Assembly: GCF_014805625.2 (NCBI RefSeq)
Contig: NW_023998453.1
Location: 1,012,921 to 1,076,920, forward strand
Direction: 5' to 3'
Origin: Glossina fuscipes
Taxonomy: Eukaryota > Arthropoda > Insecta > Diptera > Glossinidae
Length of the DNA: 64,000 nt
The notes beneath the pieces were generated by a model. The model made no database searches. It was not told the DNA's origin and saw only the letters and a program-made list of their open reading frames with translations. Each line of letters opens with the position of its first letter. Within the stretch, counting starts at the first letter, position 1. This document shows, piece by piece, positions 12,085 to 23,850 of the stretch. A program made the translations under genes and the position numbers.

Positions 12085-13430
12085 CAAGCGTTTAACGTGG
12101 GTTCCTGCCTGAAACCTGCTTAACCCCACGGTGGCCCAAGCCCTTTTAAGCGTACTACGCCCCCTGGCGAGTTAGACAATCCCCACAGAATAGGGGCCTA
12201 AACAACACCAGAGTCCAGAACGGTTTATTGTGTATGGAACAATAAACCCCACTCTGGTCAGTGGTGAGGCCTAGCTGCACTCAAATTGTTCCACTTTGGC
12301 TAGGAACTTGCCAACCACAACCACCACGAGTACTCCCCGAAGAGCCGCACCCAAGCAGTCAGGACTCACAAATTGATCAACGATATACGTTCAAAAAGGG
12401 TAAAAAAATTGCGCTCGCTTCCGCCATAAGGCTTCCACGGCGCCGTTAATCCGCCGTTACCACCATTACCTGCAGGCATCCGTGACATATGTTCAAAAGT
12501 AAAAATAAGGCAAAAGGGGAAAAAGCCTTTCCGTCAAATCCCGTTTTTAATTTTTGCTTGTATTAATTCTCAAGACAGTTTATTAATTAATAGGCCAAAG
12601 GGAAGGCCATCCGTCAATTCCTTTTTGTATAATTAACTCTCTCCTGAGAAAAATTTTAATTCCAACGACTTTATGAACAAAGTCCATCATACACCCGCAG
12701 GCATACGTGGCTTTGTGAGGCGAACCTCCTGATCCCCGTGGCTCCCAGTTTGTTTTACAAAGCCTTTGACATACTTTGGGCGGATGTTAAAAACAACCGT
12801 ACTTGCTTCGGATTCACCATACTTCCTTGGTTGCCAACACCATGAACTAGTTTTCTTCGAGATATATAGGTCTCGGGTGTTGCACTGACATGGCAGGGGC
12901 GACTCGCTAGATTACTACCATCAAATTAAAAACCATTCATTCACATATTTCCTCGGTAGTAATCAGCTATTGAGTGAAGAGCTCATCTTCCAGCCAACCC
13001 CTCCATCATCTCTTAGAAACTCGTCGCCGAGTTAGTAGCCCAAAACCTTAAACTCTTCTTACCCGGCCGAAGCCGTTGCCCGGGGATCACCACTGGGAGG
13101 TGAGAGTTTCGGCACATCTATGCTACCCATTAAAGCATAGTTTATCTGCCCAAAATTAGGTATAGTAACATTCTTGTAAAAATGTATATAAATAGAATAT
13201 TTGTGGAAGGGAGAGTTAGTCGGGCAAGAACATTTGAGCTGAGAGTACGGCCAAAATAAATTGTAAATAATACTATATGTAAGAAATATAATTGTAAATA
13301 ATTGTACTCCTACTGTTGTGAAAGACAAAGTAGTAAAATAAAAGAACTTTCAAGTGTATTTCTCTTAACCAAAATATCCACGATCCGGTGGTACGGACTG
13401 TATCTTAGTAAAACCGAATTTCATAACACT
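12085..13430. mobile_element. GC-richer block, probable retroelement remnant with structured RNA
   Basis: This block is clearly less AT-rich than its surroundings and ends abruptly on both sides. Near the left end a short plus-strand frame encodes a Thr/Pro-rich, basic stretch (RNLPTTTTTSTPRR), reminiscent of transposon ORF1 starts. A strong nested hairpin lies at 12208-12257. The right part (about 13,230-13,430) has an AATAAA followed by sequence that could be an LTR or 3' end. No reverse transcriptase remains, so the class is undecided. I infer a fossil retroelement from composition and structure only. Confidence 0.35.
12208..12257. other. Nested inverted repeat (hairpin)
   Basis: The outer arms CCAGAGT (12208-12214) and ACTCTGG (12251-12257) enclose a perfect 10-bp stem GGTTTATTGT (12222-12231) / ACAATAAACC (12239-12248) with a 7-base loop. 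Just upstream, CCCC and GGGG (about 12181-12196) could form a further short stem. It lies inside the GC-richer block and could be a structured RNA end of a retroelement. Confidence 0.7.
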
Positions 13431-14094
13431 TCATCTTTCAATAAAATTTTTCATATAGAATATGATTATAAGTAAATCATTTGTTTTGTTGAAGAGCAAG
13501 TTTGGCTTTCTCCTTTTGTTTTTACTTGCATTCGCCTTCGTTCTTAAATCAATTTAGTTTCTCTCTTTCTTTTACTTTTTCTTTTAACCTTTTATTTTCC
13601 AGCCACTTAAGGGAGTTAAGTTCCATTTGTATGACAGAAAGTAATGCTTTTCATCATCTAATCAAAGTGAGACACTTTATATTTTAGTAACATAGTCAAG
13701 AGGTCAAACGATCGCAGAAAGTCGTCGTGTAGAATGTAGAATGTGTAATATAATACTTCAAAATATGCGACGGGAATTCTACAAAAGACTCCGATGTTCG
13801 TCTTTGATTTATTGTAAAAATTTTCATCGAAAAGTAGAAAATTTGTTAATTCATTTATTCGAAGTGATCGGCTCACAAACAGATTGCAAGTTTCTCTGTT
13901 CACTCTATTAATCTACTCGCTATAAATATGCGCTCCTACTAGAGTTACATGTGGTTCCGTGAGAAACATTAATCGATTAGTCTGTTAATTTCATTTATCG
14001 AAAATTGTGATAATCGCGTGAACCGATGGGTATACAAGATTCGCTCCAAAGTTGTATGTAGCTTTCTTGTTCTTCTCTTTTTCTTGTTTCTTTT

Positions 14095-14129
<35 letters not shown>

Positions 14130-14765
14130 ATATTTTCATTACAAAACAGTTGTACAATTGTACAATTTCATGCACACACAACAACAGGTCATGCTTGCAA
14201 ATGTTAAATTGCATATAAATTTATGTTTTGCAAATTCATTTGTAGCAACACCAACGAGCCACATAAATAATTTCATATTTTAGACATTTTGCGATTTGTT
14301 TAAATGACCTTAAATTATGACGAATAAAAAAAATGAATAGAAAACAGAAAAAATAGTTGAAAATAAAAGTCAGCCAAACTTTGGATATGGAACTATGCGA
14401 ACGAAAACATGAAAAATGGTATGAGGCGTTAAACTTTTAATTTAAATAAATTGATGAATGAAAGAAATATTGGGGGAAAAAACACATTTTGCACACTTAA
14501 GGAATTCTGAGTTAAATCTTATACCCTGAGCAGATCATGGAAAAAAAAATTAAATTGATCTGAAATCTTTTATCTCTCTCCCTCTCTCTTTCTCTCTTTA
14601 TTACGGAAGTGAGTTTATTGCAATCAGATCTGAACGCTGTGGCCTTCCGGTGCTTGACAAATTGTATGCTGTTAAGTTTACAAAAGTGTAAAAAGTTGTG
14701 ATACCTTATCCACTAGTTATTATATCGATGATTATATGCTTGATAACATATCTACTTGGAAGAAT
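13431..14765. other. Noncoding DNA with (CT)n microsatellite
   Basis: AT-rich, no gene supported. A clean (CT)n run lies at 14101-14127 and a looser C/T run at about 14575-14600. Overlapping frames at 13969-14283 are created by the CT/GA tract. Confidence 0.55.
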
Positions 14766-15255
14766 GTAAGGATTATCTTTGACTTTAAAAGCAAGTATAA
14801 CCGACATGTGGAAACAATCGTGAGCAAATCCAAATCACTTTTAGGACTCATGAAGAGATAACGTGAGGAAGTTGGTGATCTATATACAACTAAACGACCA
14901 AACGTGGCTTTAGTTAGGCCGACATTTGCATAGCGTCTAGCTATCGGTGGCAAAGAAAGCTTCTACTTTTTACGCCGCATGGGTTTCTGTAACCATACCG
15001 TCCTTCCGTATGAAAATAGATTAAAATTAATTGATCTTCTCTTCTTCGTGAGTGTCGAGGTGCCTTATTTTAAGGCCTGTCTTACCCTTCTAAGACTTGA
15101 ATGCGTCTCTTTGATATAGTTTATTTAGGAAATTTGCGGCAAAACACTTGGCCCCGTTTAGGTGTTGCTCGAACTTCAAGAGAATGATGAGAGGAAATTC
15201 ATGATCAGTTTGTTAAACTATAGACCACTTATGATAACAATGTACAAAATTTGTG
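14766..15255 (+). pseudogene. Decayed non-LTR (jockey-like) reverse-transcriptase C-terminal fragment
   Basis: From 14766 the plus frame reads IFDFKSKYNRHVETIVSKSK, then LLGLMKR. After an in-frame stop come LYTTKRPNVALVRPTFA and, further on, LRRMGF and LPYENRLKLIDL. This order is typical of the region after the polymerase core of jockey/CR1-like non-LTR elements: 'FDSKLSF..H', 'KALYxxLVRPxLEY', then 'LPxYExRLxLLxL'. Stops at about 14857 and 14934 and more downstream show it is dead. The similarity fades by about 15,255. The element is 5' truncated, as usual for this class. Confidence 0.8.
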
Positions 15256-17186
15256 CGGACTTGTAGAACGCACCGAAAAACTATGCGCAGGTGCAGCTTT
15301 TATTATGTCAATCGATGTCGAGTCAAACCTCTCTGTGCATTTTTGCACATTTTCTATGTATATTGATAAGATCGTGGACATGAGCACATTTTGGACTATG
15401 GATGATTCTTACGGAAAGAGATTTTGATTGAGATTTGAAAAAACCTGTCACATATGAACAAACTTTTGTAGAAAAGTTCCTCAGAATAGTTAGCTTAGGC
15501 CTACAGTCAAAGAATTTTTCGTTTTCCTTAAAATTATGAATCTATTTTGCCATATCGAATGGATTCTTCAATCCATTAGCTCTAAACTCTTAATAATCCT
15601 ATTACTAATAGAAAGTTTAACAAACAAAATCCAGATCTTGCAATAGAATCTAATTTTTTTACAGTTAGAATCACACGATCACCTGAAACGGATTCTATGG
15701 TAAGATGTTAAGAAATTTCTGTTTTCAATTTACAATCCAAGGGGCGCCCATGGAAAAATTGTATACCCTTCATACTCTGCGAGCTTCTCAAAGTATGTCC
15801 ACAAGTTTTTTTATTAATCTTAGGTGCATGTCCGCATTTAATTTTCCAGAGTGTTGAACTGATCGCGGACTGTGATCGATTTCATTAATAGCTAGAACCA
15901 AAACGAGTGCGTTGTCTGTAAAATACATTTTTCAATTTCTGTAGCAAACGTTCCAATGCGGAATCGATATTAGAAATCGGTTTTTTTTGTCGTGAAGAGG
16001 TACATACCGCCGTACTATGCCCATAACCTTATTTAAGATCGTCAGTTTTATCAGAAAGAAAATGGTTGACTTATTTGGTGATGAAATCTTCAGGTGACGT
16101 CCGGTACTTCTCTATCGCTACAGAAGCCCAAAGGCAAAACATAATAAACTTTTCTAAGCTCTTGAAATGAATGCCTCTTCTAAGAAAAGCTGATGGTCTC
16201 ACATCTCTTTTTTGAGCCAATTTTTTTTTTTTTTTTCAATGACATATAAACTCACTCTGTTTTTGGAACACTGGACATTGGTTGCATGGACGCAAATAGG
16301 GTCCGTCATCAATATCAATCCGCATAACAATTTACATCACTTTACGATATACATTCCAGAAGCACACAAGTATATAGTATTTTGATAGAGAAGCTCGTAC
16401 TTCTAATTTAAAACTTAATAATGATCTTGATTAAGACAAAGTCTTAATTGCTTATGGATTTCATAAAACTAATTCTTAATCAAAAGTTACATTAAATTCT
16501 TACGCAAAACGTAAGAAGTTCAATAACCTTTTTCGTGGAGATTGAACTTTAAGTTATATCAGCACAATATAACAAAAATTCGCTGACCAAACAATGATTT
16601 GACATCCGCTTGGTTAAATATCCACTAAACCTGTCTAAGACTCCACCTACTTGTGCAAAAAATGTGGTACAAACAAAAAAGAAGAAATAAAGTAAAAAAT
16701 TTCGTTGGACTAAAAACGAATCGTGAATGCCCAACGTGTGTTACGAGCCTAAAATAATCCCTAAACTTTTCGATAAATTGCCACAACAGAGATTTCTGCA
16801 AAACCGATGTTATTTGTAGAATAACACATATCTTGTCAGTTGCTAAGTTATTCTCAGTTACAAGTCACAAAATAATTGTGTCTTTGCTATGCTGCATTAG
16901 ATCCGGAAGTTTAAGTTAAATGGAAAAGTAATTCGTTTATAGAAGAATGCAAAAATTGATTCATAAATTTAATGAAACATAGAGAATGAGAATATTTAAG
17001 TAGAGCATATGAAATTTTTGGTTATATAATTAAAGCACCTAATGTCAAATGCAATACGCCTTCGAAAAGCCGGTCGGCCAGTTCATGTATAACAAAAAAG
17101 CCAAACAATGACAATTTAAAAAACTGAAGTAATTATAAAATAAATGAAATCACAAAAGATATCAACACGCTAACACTGCTGCCGTC
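15256..17186. other. Noncoding DNA
   Basis: AT-rich with a poly(T) run at about 16220-16236. No supportable gene or recognisable mobile element. Parts may be decayed flanks of the upstream non-LTR fragment, but I see no decisive motif. Confidence 0.45.
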
Positions 17187-17220
17187 ACCACCACCACCAC
17201 CACCACCACCACCACCACCA
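17187..17220. repeat. (CCA)n microsatellite
   Basis: A perfect trinucleotide run outside any supported reading frame, similar to the (CAC)n tract at 4894-4925. Confidence 0.9.
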
Positions 17221-18913
17221 TCGTCACTGCCACCAAATAATGGCAACAATAGCAAAAGAAACGAAACATTTTGGCATCAAGTGGATAAAGATAAAAAATA
17301 AAAAAGTTTGGAAAATAATGCAACTGAGTCTAATCTAACGGCACACAAAATAACACAATTGGGCGTTAATATCTATGTTTGCATTTACGTTTATGCAGCA
17401 CAAGTATACAACATAGAAAACTATGCGGATTTTGACACATATATGAATACATATGTATATATATTCCACAATAGATGCAGATTTAAAATGCACATACAGC
17501 CGAACCTCGATTTGCACGGTATTTGTTGTTATACAGAATATGTTCATAAAACGCACAAAGTCTCATCAAATGGATTTTCTGCATCGAAAAGTACAAACTG
17601 CGTTCTTGGCTCTCTACCATCACAATGGTATACTTCATTAACTCAACCTAACCTCAATATCAGGCCATCATTATTTTCATGCTTAAAATTTTTCGCTTTT
17701 TTTCTCTTTGCATTAAAAACGTAAACCGAGCCAAAGCAGTACTGTTGGTTTTCAATCGTTTTCAATTCAGTTCCAAAATAAGCGCCAGACAATTTCGATG
17801 GGAAAGCTCATTTTCGTAGCTAATAAACTTAGTTCAGATCAAATCCTTTTGCGAAGAAGTACGGTACTCCCTTCTGCTCATTTCTTTACCTCTTATTCTT
17901 TTCGATTGCATTGATTAGAGAAGTATGACACTTTGGAATTATTCGGTTATCGGAACCGCTGTCTGAATACACGTTTTTTTTTTATGTGAATACTTGCTTA
18001 TGCAGTCTCCATTACGCATTGTATAATGACGCACGACAGGCACATTACGTTATATATCGTTTCAAAGGGAGGCCTGTGGCCCGTCGTTTCCACATTAATA
18101 AAACAATGCAGTGAAGTCATCATAACAACTTTTTTTTTTTTTGCTTTAGTCACAAGACAACGGATATCTGAATACGTTGGCTTTGTATGGAGCAAAACAC
18201 TCGACCACACTTGACTCACGTGAATTTGAGTACGACTGTAGCCACCAAAAAGTTTCCGAAAAAAACCGTTCCCAAATACCTAACCGACACATAATGTCCA
18301 TCGTAATGTGGAGACGATTACAACCCTTGTAATTGGCTTCAGGTTTATAGGTTTATCTACATTTTCAATCTGCGCAATCACATACTTCGATACGCGAATG
18401 CGAATAATTTCACTTAACCGAGAAGGGCTTAACAAAATCAGCGCAAATGTTAAAACATAGACATTAAAAAAAAAAATAAATGACGTTTGACAAATGCTGC
18501 TTTGGAGCTATTTACGCAATGAACAATAGCGTCATCCCTTTATGCTGCAAATTCAATGCAAACGCCAGTGATATCAAATGAAATGATTTGACAAAGTCAT
18601 AGAAGTCACTTCTTTAGTATAAGTAGCTTTGCCCGATGTGTATGTAGTCTTTTTCAACAAACTTATTTATGTATACTTTAAATAGCGGAAAACATGGACG
18701 CAGTGTATACTAAATTACAAACCATATTACAACGAATAATGATCTGGTGACAAAGAAGTTTGTTTTTTCCGTTACTCTTATTGTTACCGCAGTCGATTTT
18801 GTTCTTATTTTTGTGGTTTGTATTGCTTTTCCGAAATACTTTTAATAAACGGGTGAGGTTGAGATCGCGAACAAATTAATTTCCAGATATTTGTGCAAAG
18901 AATTTAAATATGC

Positions 18914-18949
<36 letters not shown>

Positions 18950-20834
18950 GCATATTTGCGTATGTGTATATTTTTTGGTCTTAAACTACATACAATATTA
19001 ATATTATTATTAATGATAACTGAAATGTATGCGCTTTACAGTCAATTTTTTTGTTTGCTGCTTTTTTTTTATTAGCAATTTTTGTTATTGTTTTTTGCTT
19101 TCAGTTATAAGATCATTATGTATGCATTATGTGCAAAGTTTTACACTACCCCGTCAATAACACACGAGTTGGTGGTTGACATAGGTCGATCCTGCTCTAC
19201 CTAACACAATAACTTTCAAGGCGTGCGAAAATATGTGTTGTTTTAAAATTAAATTTAATATCTTTTTATAACGGAAACTGCAGAAATTTGACTTCGACCT
19301 CTAGCGTTATATTACTTACCCAATTTTTCCTCCTTTATTGAACACGGTTTTTTTTTCTTTTGTTTTTTATATTACTGATCAGAGACACTGCTAGGGCAAT
19401 ATTCAAGAATATGACCTAAAAATCTCGCCAGATAGATGTACTTCATCTTGTTTATGCTGAGAAAAGTGTTACATCTTTCGGAAGATAAGCGAGCATAACT
19501 GTTTTACTTATTCCTCGAAGACTTTCTTCGCTGAAAATATTATGTGCGAGATTTCTATAAAAAGATATATAACTGTTGGTTTAGACGGAGAGTTTCGATT
19601 AGCGCAAAACACTTAAAAAGCAATAACTTCCTTCTTTTGCATCCATTATTAATGCATTGGCATGCAGTACCTATACGGTTTGAATAGAGAATCGAATTAA
19701 AAATTCTTTAAGATTAAGTTAAACTCTCAGGATCATATGAGATCAGACAATGGTATCGTTGCGAAACTCGACGCGAGTGGCAGGAAATGCTTAACCTATA
19801 TTAGGGATGAGCTTGGCAATGTGGACGGCGGAATTAGCAGCAATCCGCTTCAATTTAGAAATCTCGGCTAAAGAGAAATCATCGGCACTTGCTAAACACG
19901 CAATGTCCTAGGGATTGTATCGCTTTCTTTATTGAAGAAAGGCAGCTTCAAACTATACTGATTTTTTCTCCCATAATCTAATTACGTGAGTTCAATTTTT
20001 AGGACTTGAATTCATCTGCGTGTGACTCTCAAAATTGTTGAAATGTTCTTAATCAAAAAACGGCTTACGATCGGTTTTTTTCGTCTTTGTATGAGTTAAC
20101 AACTCAACTGCATTGTACAAGTGGTGTCTGTACCAAGACGGAAGGTAAAGTCTTCTTTACAGGGGTTGCAAGTGTTGTAATTTTCCAAAAGATTTGATGA
20201 TTCAATAAACTTACCTTATAATACATACGGTTAGGCAGAAGCGTAGGTAAAATTTGTATGAACGAGGGAGTAGTGCTAATATAAGTTTGCCTTAGAAAAG
20301 GAGAGAAAGACGCATGCAAATCCATTGTTTCAAAGGCGGGGTCCAAAGGCTACATGGACGCAATGCTCAAGATGCCGAATTTGTTGGACACACTCTCCTC
20401 CTTCTGGTCCCTTCGTGTACGCGTACGAGAGCTTCCACACAAATCTAGGAAGACTTGCCCAAGTGTCTGTCGCAATAAAAAGTTTCATCAAAATAAAATG
20501 ACAATTTTTTGAATGATATTTTATTACCAGGGAGACGCTTGCATGCTAACTAAAAACATTGCAAAAGCTAAGTAGGCGGATAGTATGTCTTAGAATTCAA
20601 CCACGCAATCTGGACTGTATACAGAATCTAAAAGCAAAACAAAAAGCAAAAAAAAAATTCTTGATCGACTTAAGATTTTGAACCGATTCGCTTGCCCACT
20701 CATTATTTTAGAAAACCTTATCTATCTAATATTGCTGAAGAGGATCAAAACTGACTCGGAACTTTCTGCTGTGATACCTGTTTAAATTTTTTTTACTTAT
20801 ATCGCCAGCATATCTCTCTCAATCTATATTCGTA
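17221..20834. other. Noncoding DNA with (TG)n(TA)n microsatellite
   Basis: A compound (TG)n(TA)n tract lies at 18913-18949. The 138-codon frame at 17308-17724 starts at TTG and is Tyr/Asn-rich AT-type sequence; I do not support it. A slightly GC-richer stretch at about 19,738-19,920 reads like decayed coding DNA in places, but I could not identify it. Confidence 0.45.
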
Positions 20835-20840
20835 TTTATT
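20835..20840 (-). terminator. Candidate poly(A) signal AATAAA
   Basis: The plus strand reads TTTATT, so the minus strand carries AATAAA about 25 nt after the stop of the 85-codon frame at 20,865-21,122. The spacing would suit a very short 3' UTR. In such AT-rich DNA the hexamer is common, so it is only supporting evidence. Confidence 0.3.
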
Positions 20841-20864
20841 CATAAGATATCCTGAGAAGATGCA

Positions 20865-21122
20865 TTATTGTAAGAGGTCTTTAAGACAAAAGTTGATTTT
20901 CGAAATCGTTTGTGTCAATTCATGGCGTATTTCCGTGACAGCAATTAAGTCTGTAAGAACTTTGACTTCCTTCACGTAATCCTCGTCCGCGCACACGGAA
21001 TGTAGCCAATATACGTTTGTCATTGTTATCTTTTTTTTTTCATTCATTTTAAAAATCGAAAAAGGCTCTATTTTAGATGAAAATGAACAGAGATAACTCG
21101 AACTATTACTTATCGAAGACAT
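20865..21122 (-). CDS. Possible 85-residue small protein gene, unknown function
   Basis: ATG-initiated frame with mixed codon use. The N-terminal part is Ser-rich (MSSISNSSSYLCSF). The C-terminal half looks protein-like, with alternating charged and hydrophobic residues (VYWLHSVCADEDYVKEVKVL, then LTQTISKINFCLKDLLQ). No signal peptide, membrane segment or known domain is recognised. An AATAAA lies about 25 nt after the stop, consistent with a compact transcription unit. Upstream on the minus strand no TATA box is clear, but TTTCCTTAG about 25 nt before the ATG could be a splice acceptor. It could equally be a chance frame or a fragment of an unrecognised transposon. Confidence 0.3.
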   Translation of the reverse strand: MSSISNSSSYLCSFSSKIEPFSIFKMNEKKKITMTNVYWLHSVCADEDYVKEVKVLTDLIAVTEIRHELTQTISKINFCLKDLLQ

Positions 21123-21998
21123 GCTAGTTATGGTGCCCTCAACCTAAGGAAAATACTATTCATTTGCATTAAGTTGTTCTACACTACACAAAAGTCTTAC
21201 TATTTTTTGATCAAAATAGTGTAAATTTTTCCATAAAATGGAGGGAATGAATAAAATAGAGGCAACATTATCAACTCATAGCATTTTTTTATGTATTCAA
21301 TTATTAAGGAGAAAAAATTTATGAAATTTTCCAAGTTTATTTCGCATTCACTTACACAATTTTTATAATTGTTGAACGAACGACAATATTAAAAACTAAA
21401 AAGAAAAAACACTCTCAACTAACTTGGAAAATAGTCTAATATTGTATGTAAATGCCTTGTTAGTCTTACAACGAGCTGTATGCGCTACCTAAGGAAAATA
21501 ATTAAAATTGTTGCATAGTAATATTTTTTTTTCAATTTTTTCTGGCGACCACCACATGAGACCACGAAAACTGTGGCAAACTTGGCATACCCGCTGCCCT
21601 TGCTACTATGGCATTTACATTAAAAAAAAAAAAAAAAAAAAATCATTTTATAGTTATCGCTGTTGCAAAATAGTGCTGGTGGACTTTTATTTTTAAGCTA
21701 TTTACGCGCTAGGTCTACTAACAAAAAACTACTGCTTATAAGTATATATATATATAAGAGCAACGCCTAAAATATATTTAAAAACACTAGAAAGCGAATT
21801 TTTTAAATTTTAAATAAAATATATATATATAAAATTTAATAACAACATGCGGGCGTGTCAGCTGTGATAAGAAATTCGCTACACTTCAGGTTATTGCATA
21901 ACTCCTAAATTCTTGCTATTTCTTCTTCTACATTGTATTCGAAGGGTACTCAGCAGGTTTTCCAACCTTTTTAATAAATTTAAAAATAAAAAAAAAAT
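21123..21998. other. Noncoding AT-rich DNA
   Basis: Contains poly(A) at about 21622-21641 and TA runs near 21747-21757 and 21822-21830. No gene supported. Confidence 0.55.
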
Positions 21999-22140
21999 CC
22001 GTCTGAGTGGCCGAGAGTCGGCAAAGAATCTCGACTAATAACTCATCAATGCCCGTGGTTTCAAAGTTTTCAATAAGCACGACAACCTTAGATTGCTAGT
22101 GCTTTAGGAGAGAAATAAATTCTAAGACTTTAAAGTCTTA
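21999..22140 (+). mobile_element. tRNA-derived SINE copy 1 (plus orientation)
   Basis: The head GAGTGGCCGAG (about 22005-22015) matches the A box of class II tRNAs (Ser/Leu type). A degenerate B box GTGGTTTCAAAG lies at about 22055-22066. The body continues with CCTTAGATTGCTAGTGCTTT and a tail containing TCTAAGACTTTAAAG. The same head and body occur at 22262-22141 (minus) and 61128-61262 (plus), which identifies a dispersed family. Pol III-type internal promoter boxes plus a shared unrelated body define a SINE. Confidence 0.7.
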
Positions 22141-22262
22141 TAAAGCAGCTGGCAATCTAAGGCTATCGGCTTTTATTAAAAAACTCTACCTCACTTGAGA
22201 TATTCGAACCCACGACCATTGACTTGCTAGTCGAGACCCTTGCCTACTCGGCCACTCAGCCA
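22141..22262 (-). mobile_element. tRNA-derived SINE copy 2 (minus orientation, tail-to-tail with copy 1)
   Basis: Read on the minus strand, the head TGGCTGAGTGGCCGAGTAGG starts at 22262 and gives the A box. The B box GTGGGTTCGAAT (22213-22202) is intact. The body then reads through GCCTTAGATTGCC into the shared tail. The two copies meet near 22140 and share inverted body segments, so a transcript of the region would fold into a long imperfect hairpin. Confidence 0.72.
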
Positions 22263-23584
22263 AATGTATGATAGATTGATTTTCTAATATTATATACCTT
22301 TTTATTCAAAATGCAAAGTAGTAGACATCAAGTTATTGTTAAATGGATTTGTACTGCAGTCAATTTTGAGAGTCGCCTTAACCACCATACTCAAGCTACC
22401 ATTGCATAATATTCCCATTAACCTGTCATTTTTCCATTTTTTCTCACTCTTAAGTTTCCGTAACATTTTCATAAGATATTCCTCGTACGGCTAGTTCGAT
22501 TTTCAAAGAAAAAGAAGAAAGTAGCGAGAAGGCGAGCAAAAAGAATGTTACAACGAGATTTTTTCCCTTTCGAACGCGCAGCATGAGCAATTTCTTCGCC
22601 TTTAAATAGGGCGTGAGGAAGAATTTCCACATAAAGACAAAACAGTTGACATGTGTCATATTTTTGATCGTACTTAATTCGTCTCTTATGCACCTCCCGA
22701 TTGAAATCGAAGCGCAGATAATCATTTAATGCATTTAATTTCTTTACAATTCATAGCGAAATTTGGTTTCTTGTTTTTCGGTTGTCATCACAGCCGACTT
22801 GGAATCGCTTATATTATACGAACACGTTTATGTGAGAAAAGGAATTATTATCACAACCAATTTCATCTAAACGTAAACTTTCGCTTTATGTGCTGACTAT
22901 TTCAGAAATTTATCCTTTAATCGTGAGCCTACAATTTGAATAGGAATTTAAATCTACCGGGAAAGAACAAAAGAAACAAAAAAAAATTATATTCGACTTT
23001 GGCCAAATCCCGCATACTTTCGTAGTTACTTTCATAAGTTCAAGGTGTTTGGGATTATAACGGTTTTTTCGTTTTTTTTTTTTTATATATTAAACGTAAA
23101 ACCCTTCACCACGTCAGCACGTCCATCATAATTAACGTAAAATTAACTGTTGGCATTCTAATCTCCAAGTCCTTTTATTTGATTTGACCCATATCGATGG
23201 TATTATTAAGAAAAAATTAGTCCGCATCAGTGTATCTACCAAATTTATTTTAGAATTAACGCATTTCCAAACAGATAATATATCTTCATTTGAGGAATGT
23301 ATAAAATAATTTTAAACATTCTGTCTAGCTCACCTCATAATTAATTAATAAGCATAAAACTTCCAAAAAGGGGGAAAAAAAAAACAAAATTAGTCACTTA
23401 TAAGTTTGTGTGGGCATTGCTGATTTTTTCCGCCGAGTTCTCCATTCCAGAGAAAATTGTCAGCTTTCTATCTTTCATAGTTTCTGCATAATGAACAAAC
23501 ATCCGTAAATTTTTGTTTAAGGAAACGAGATTGAGTTCTGTTTACGTTTTACTGCGGACGTATGCTCTGGCTAATGTGGCCCAA
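22263..23584. other. Noncoding DNA
   Basis: No supportable gene. Overlapping minus-strand frames at 22,450-22,725 look mildly protein-like in two frames at once, carry no recognisable motif and are not supported. A poly(T) run lies at about 23073-23083. Confidence 0.45.
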
Positions 23585-23850
23585 TTTCAATAATAATAAC
23601 TTGTGTGCGAAAACCATAATGCTTGCAATGTTTCTACGAAATTTGAACTCGAATTTTGCGACCAGCAGAGTGTCAACACCATACACCGCACAGACAGGCA
23701 GACGGACAGACATGGATCAATCGATTCAGAATTTCGCGCTAAGCACCTTGTAAGGCATCTGAAGAGTTCTTTTGGGCATTGCAAACCTTATGGCAAAATG
23801 AGTAGATCTCCGTCATTCGGTAATGGGTATAATAAAAGAAAACTGTCTCT
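23585..23850. mobile_element. mini-me-like repeat copy
   Basis: Contains GACAGGCAGACGGACAGAC (23692-23710), the complement of the (GTCY)n core, then GATTCAGAATTT, then the conserved 3' block TTGGGCATTGCAAACC and GGCAAAATGAGTAG, ending in GGGTATAATAAAAG. The same order of blocks is seen at about 42,200-42,310, 56,760-56,935 and 59,860-60,012. Internal (TA)n and (GTCY)n proto-microsatellites are the hallmark of dipteran mini-me elements (established knowledge). Confidence 0.7.

Noticed and set aside
12085..12260. HDV-like or hammerhead ribozyme
   Set aside because: Inverted repeats are present, but I could not assign the required catalytic core (no CTGATGA...GAAA hammerhead core, no clear double pseudoknot).
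17308..17724. 138-codon plus-strand frame with a CAGCCGAACCTCGATT sequence resembling a pogo-type end
   Set aside because: Starts at TTG, composition is that of random AT-rich DNA, and no matching inverted end was found nearby.
22200..22262. Possible tRNA gene (A and B boxes)
   Set aside because: No cloverleaf with paired acceptor stem, and the same head occurs fused to a non-tRNA body in three places, so it is a SINE head.
22450..22725. Minus-strand frames of 91 and 74 codons
   Set aside because: Two overlapping frames look equally plausible, and I recognise neither.
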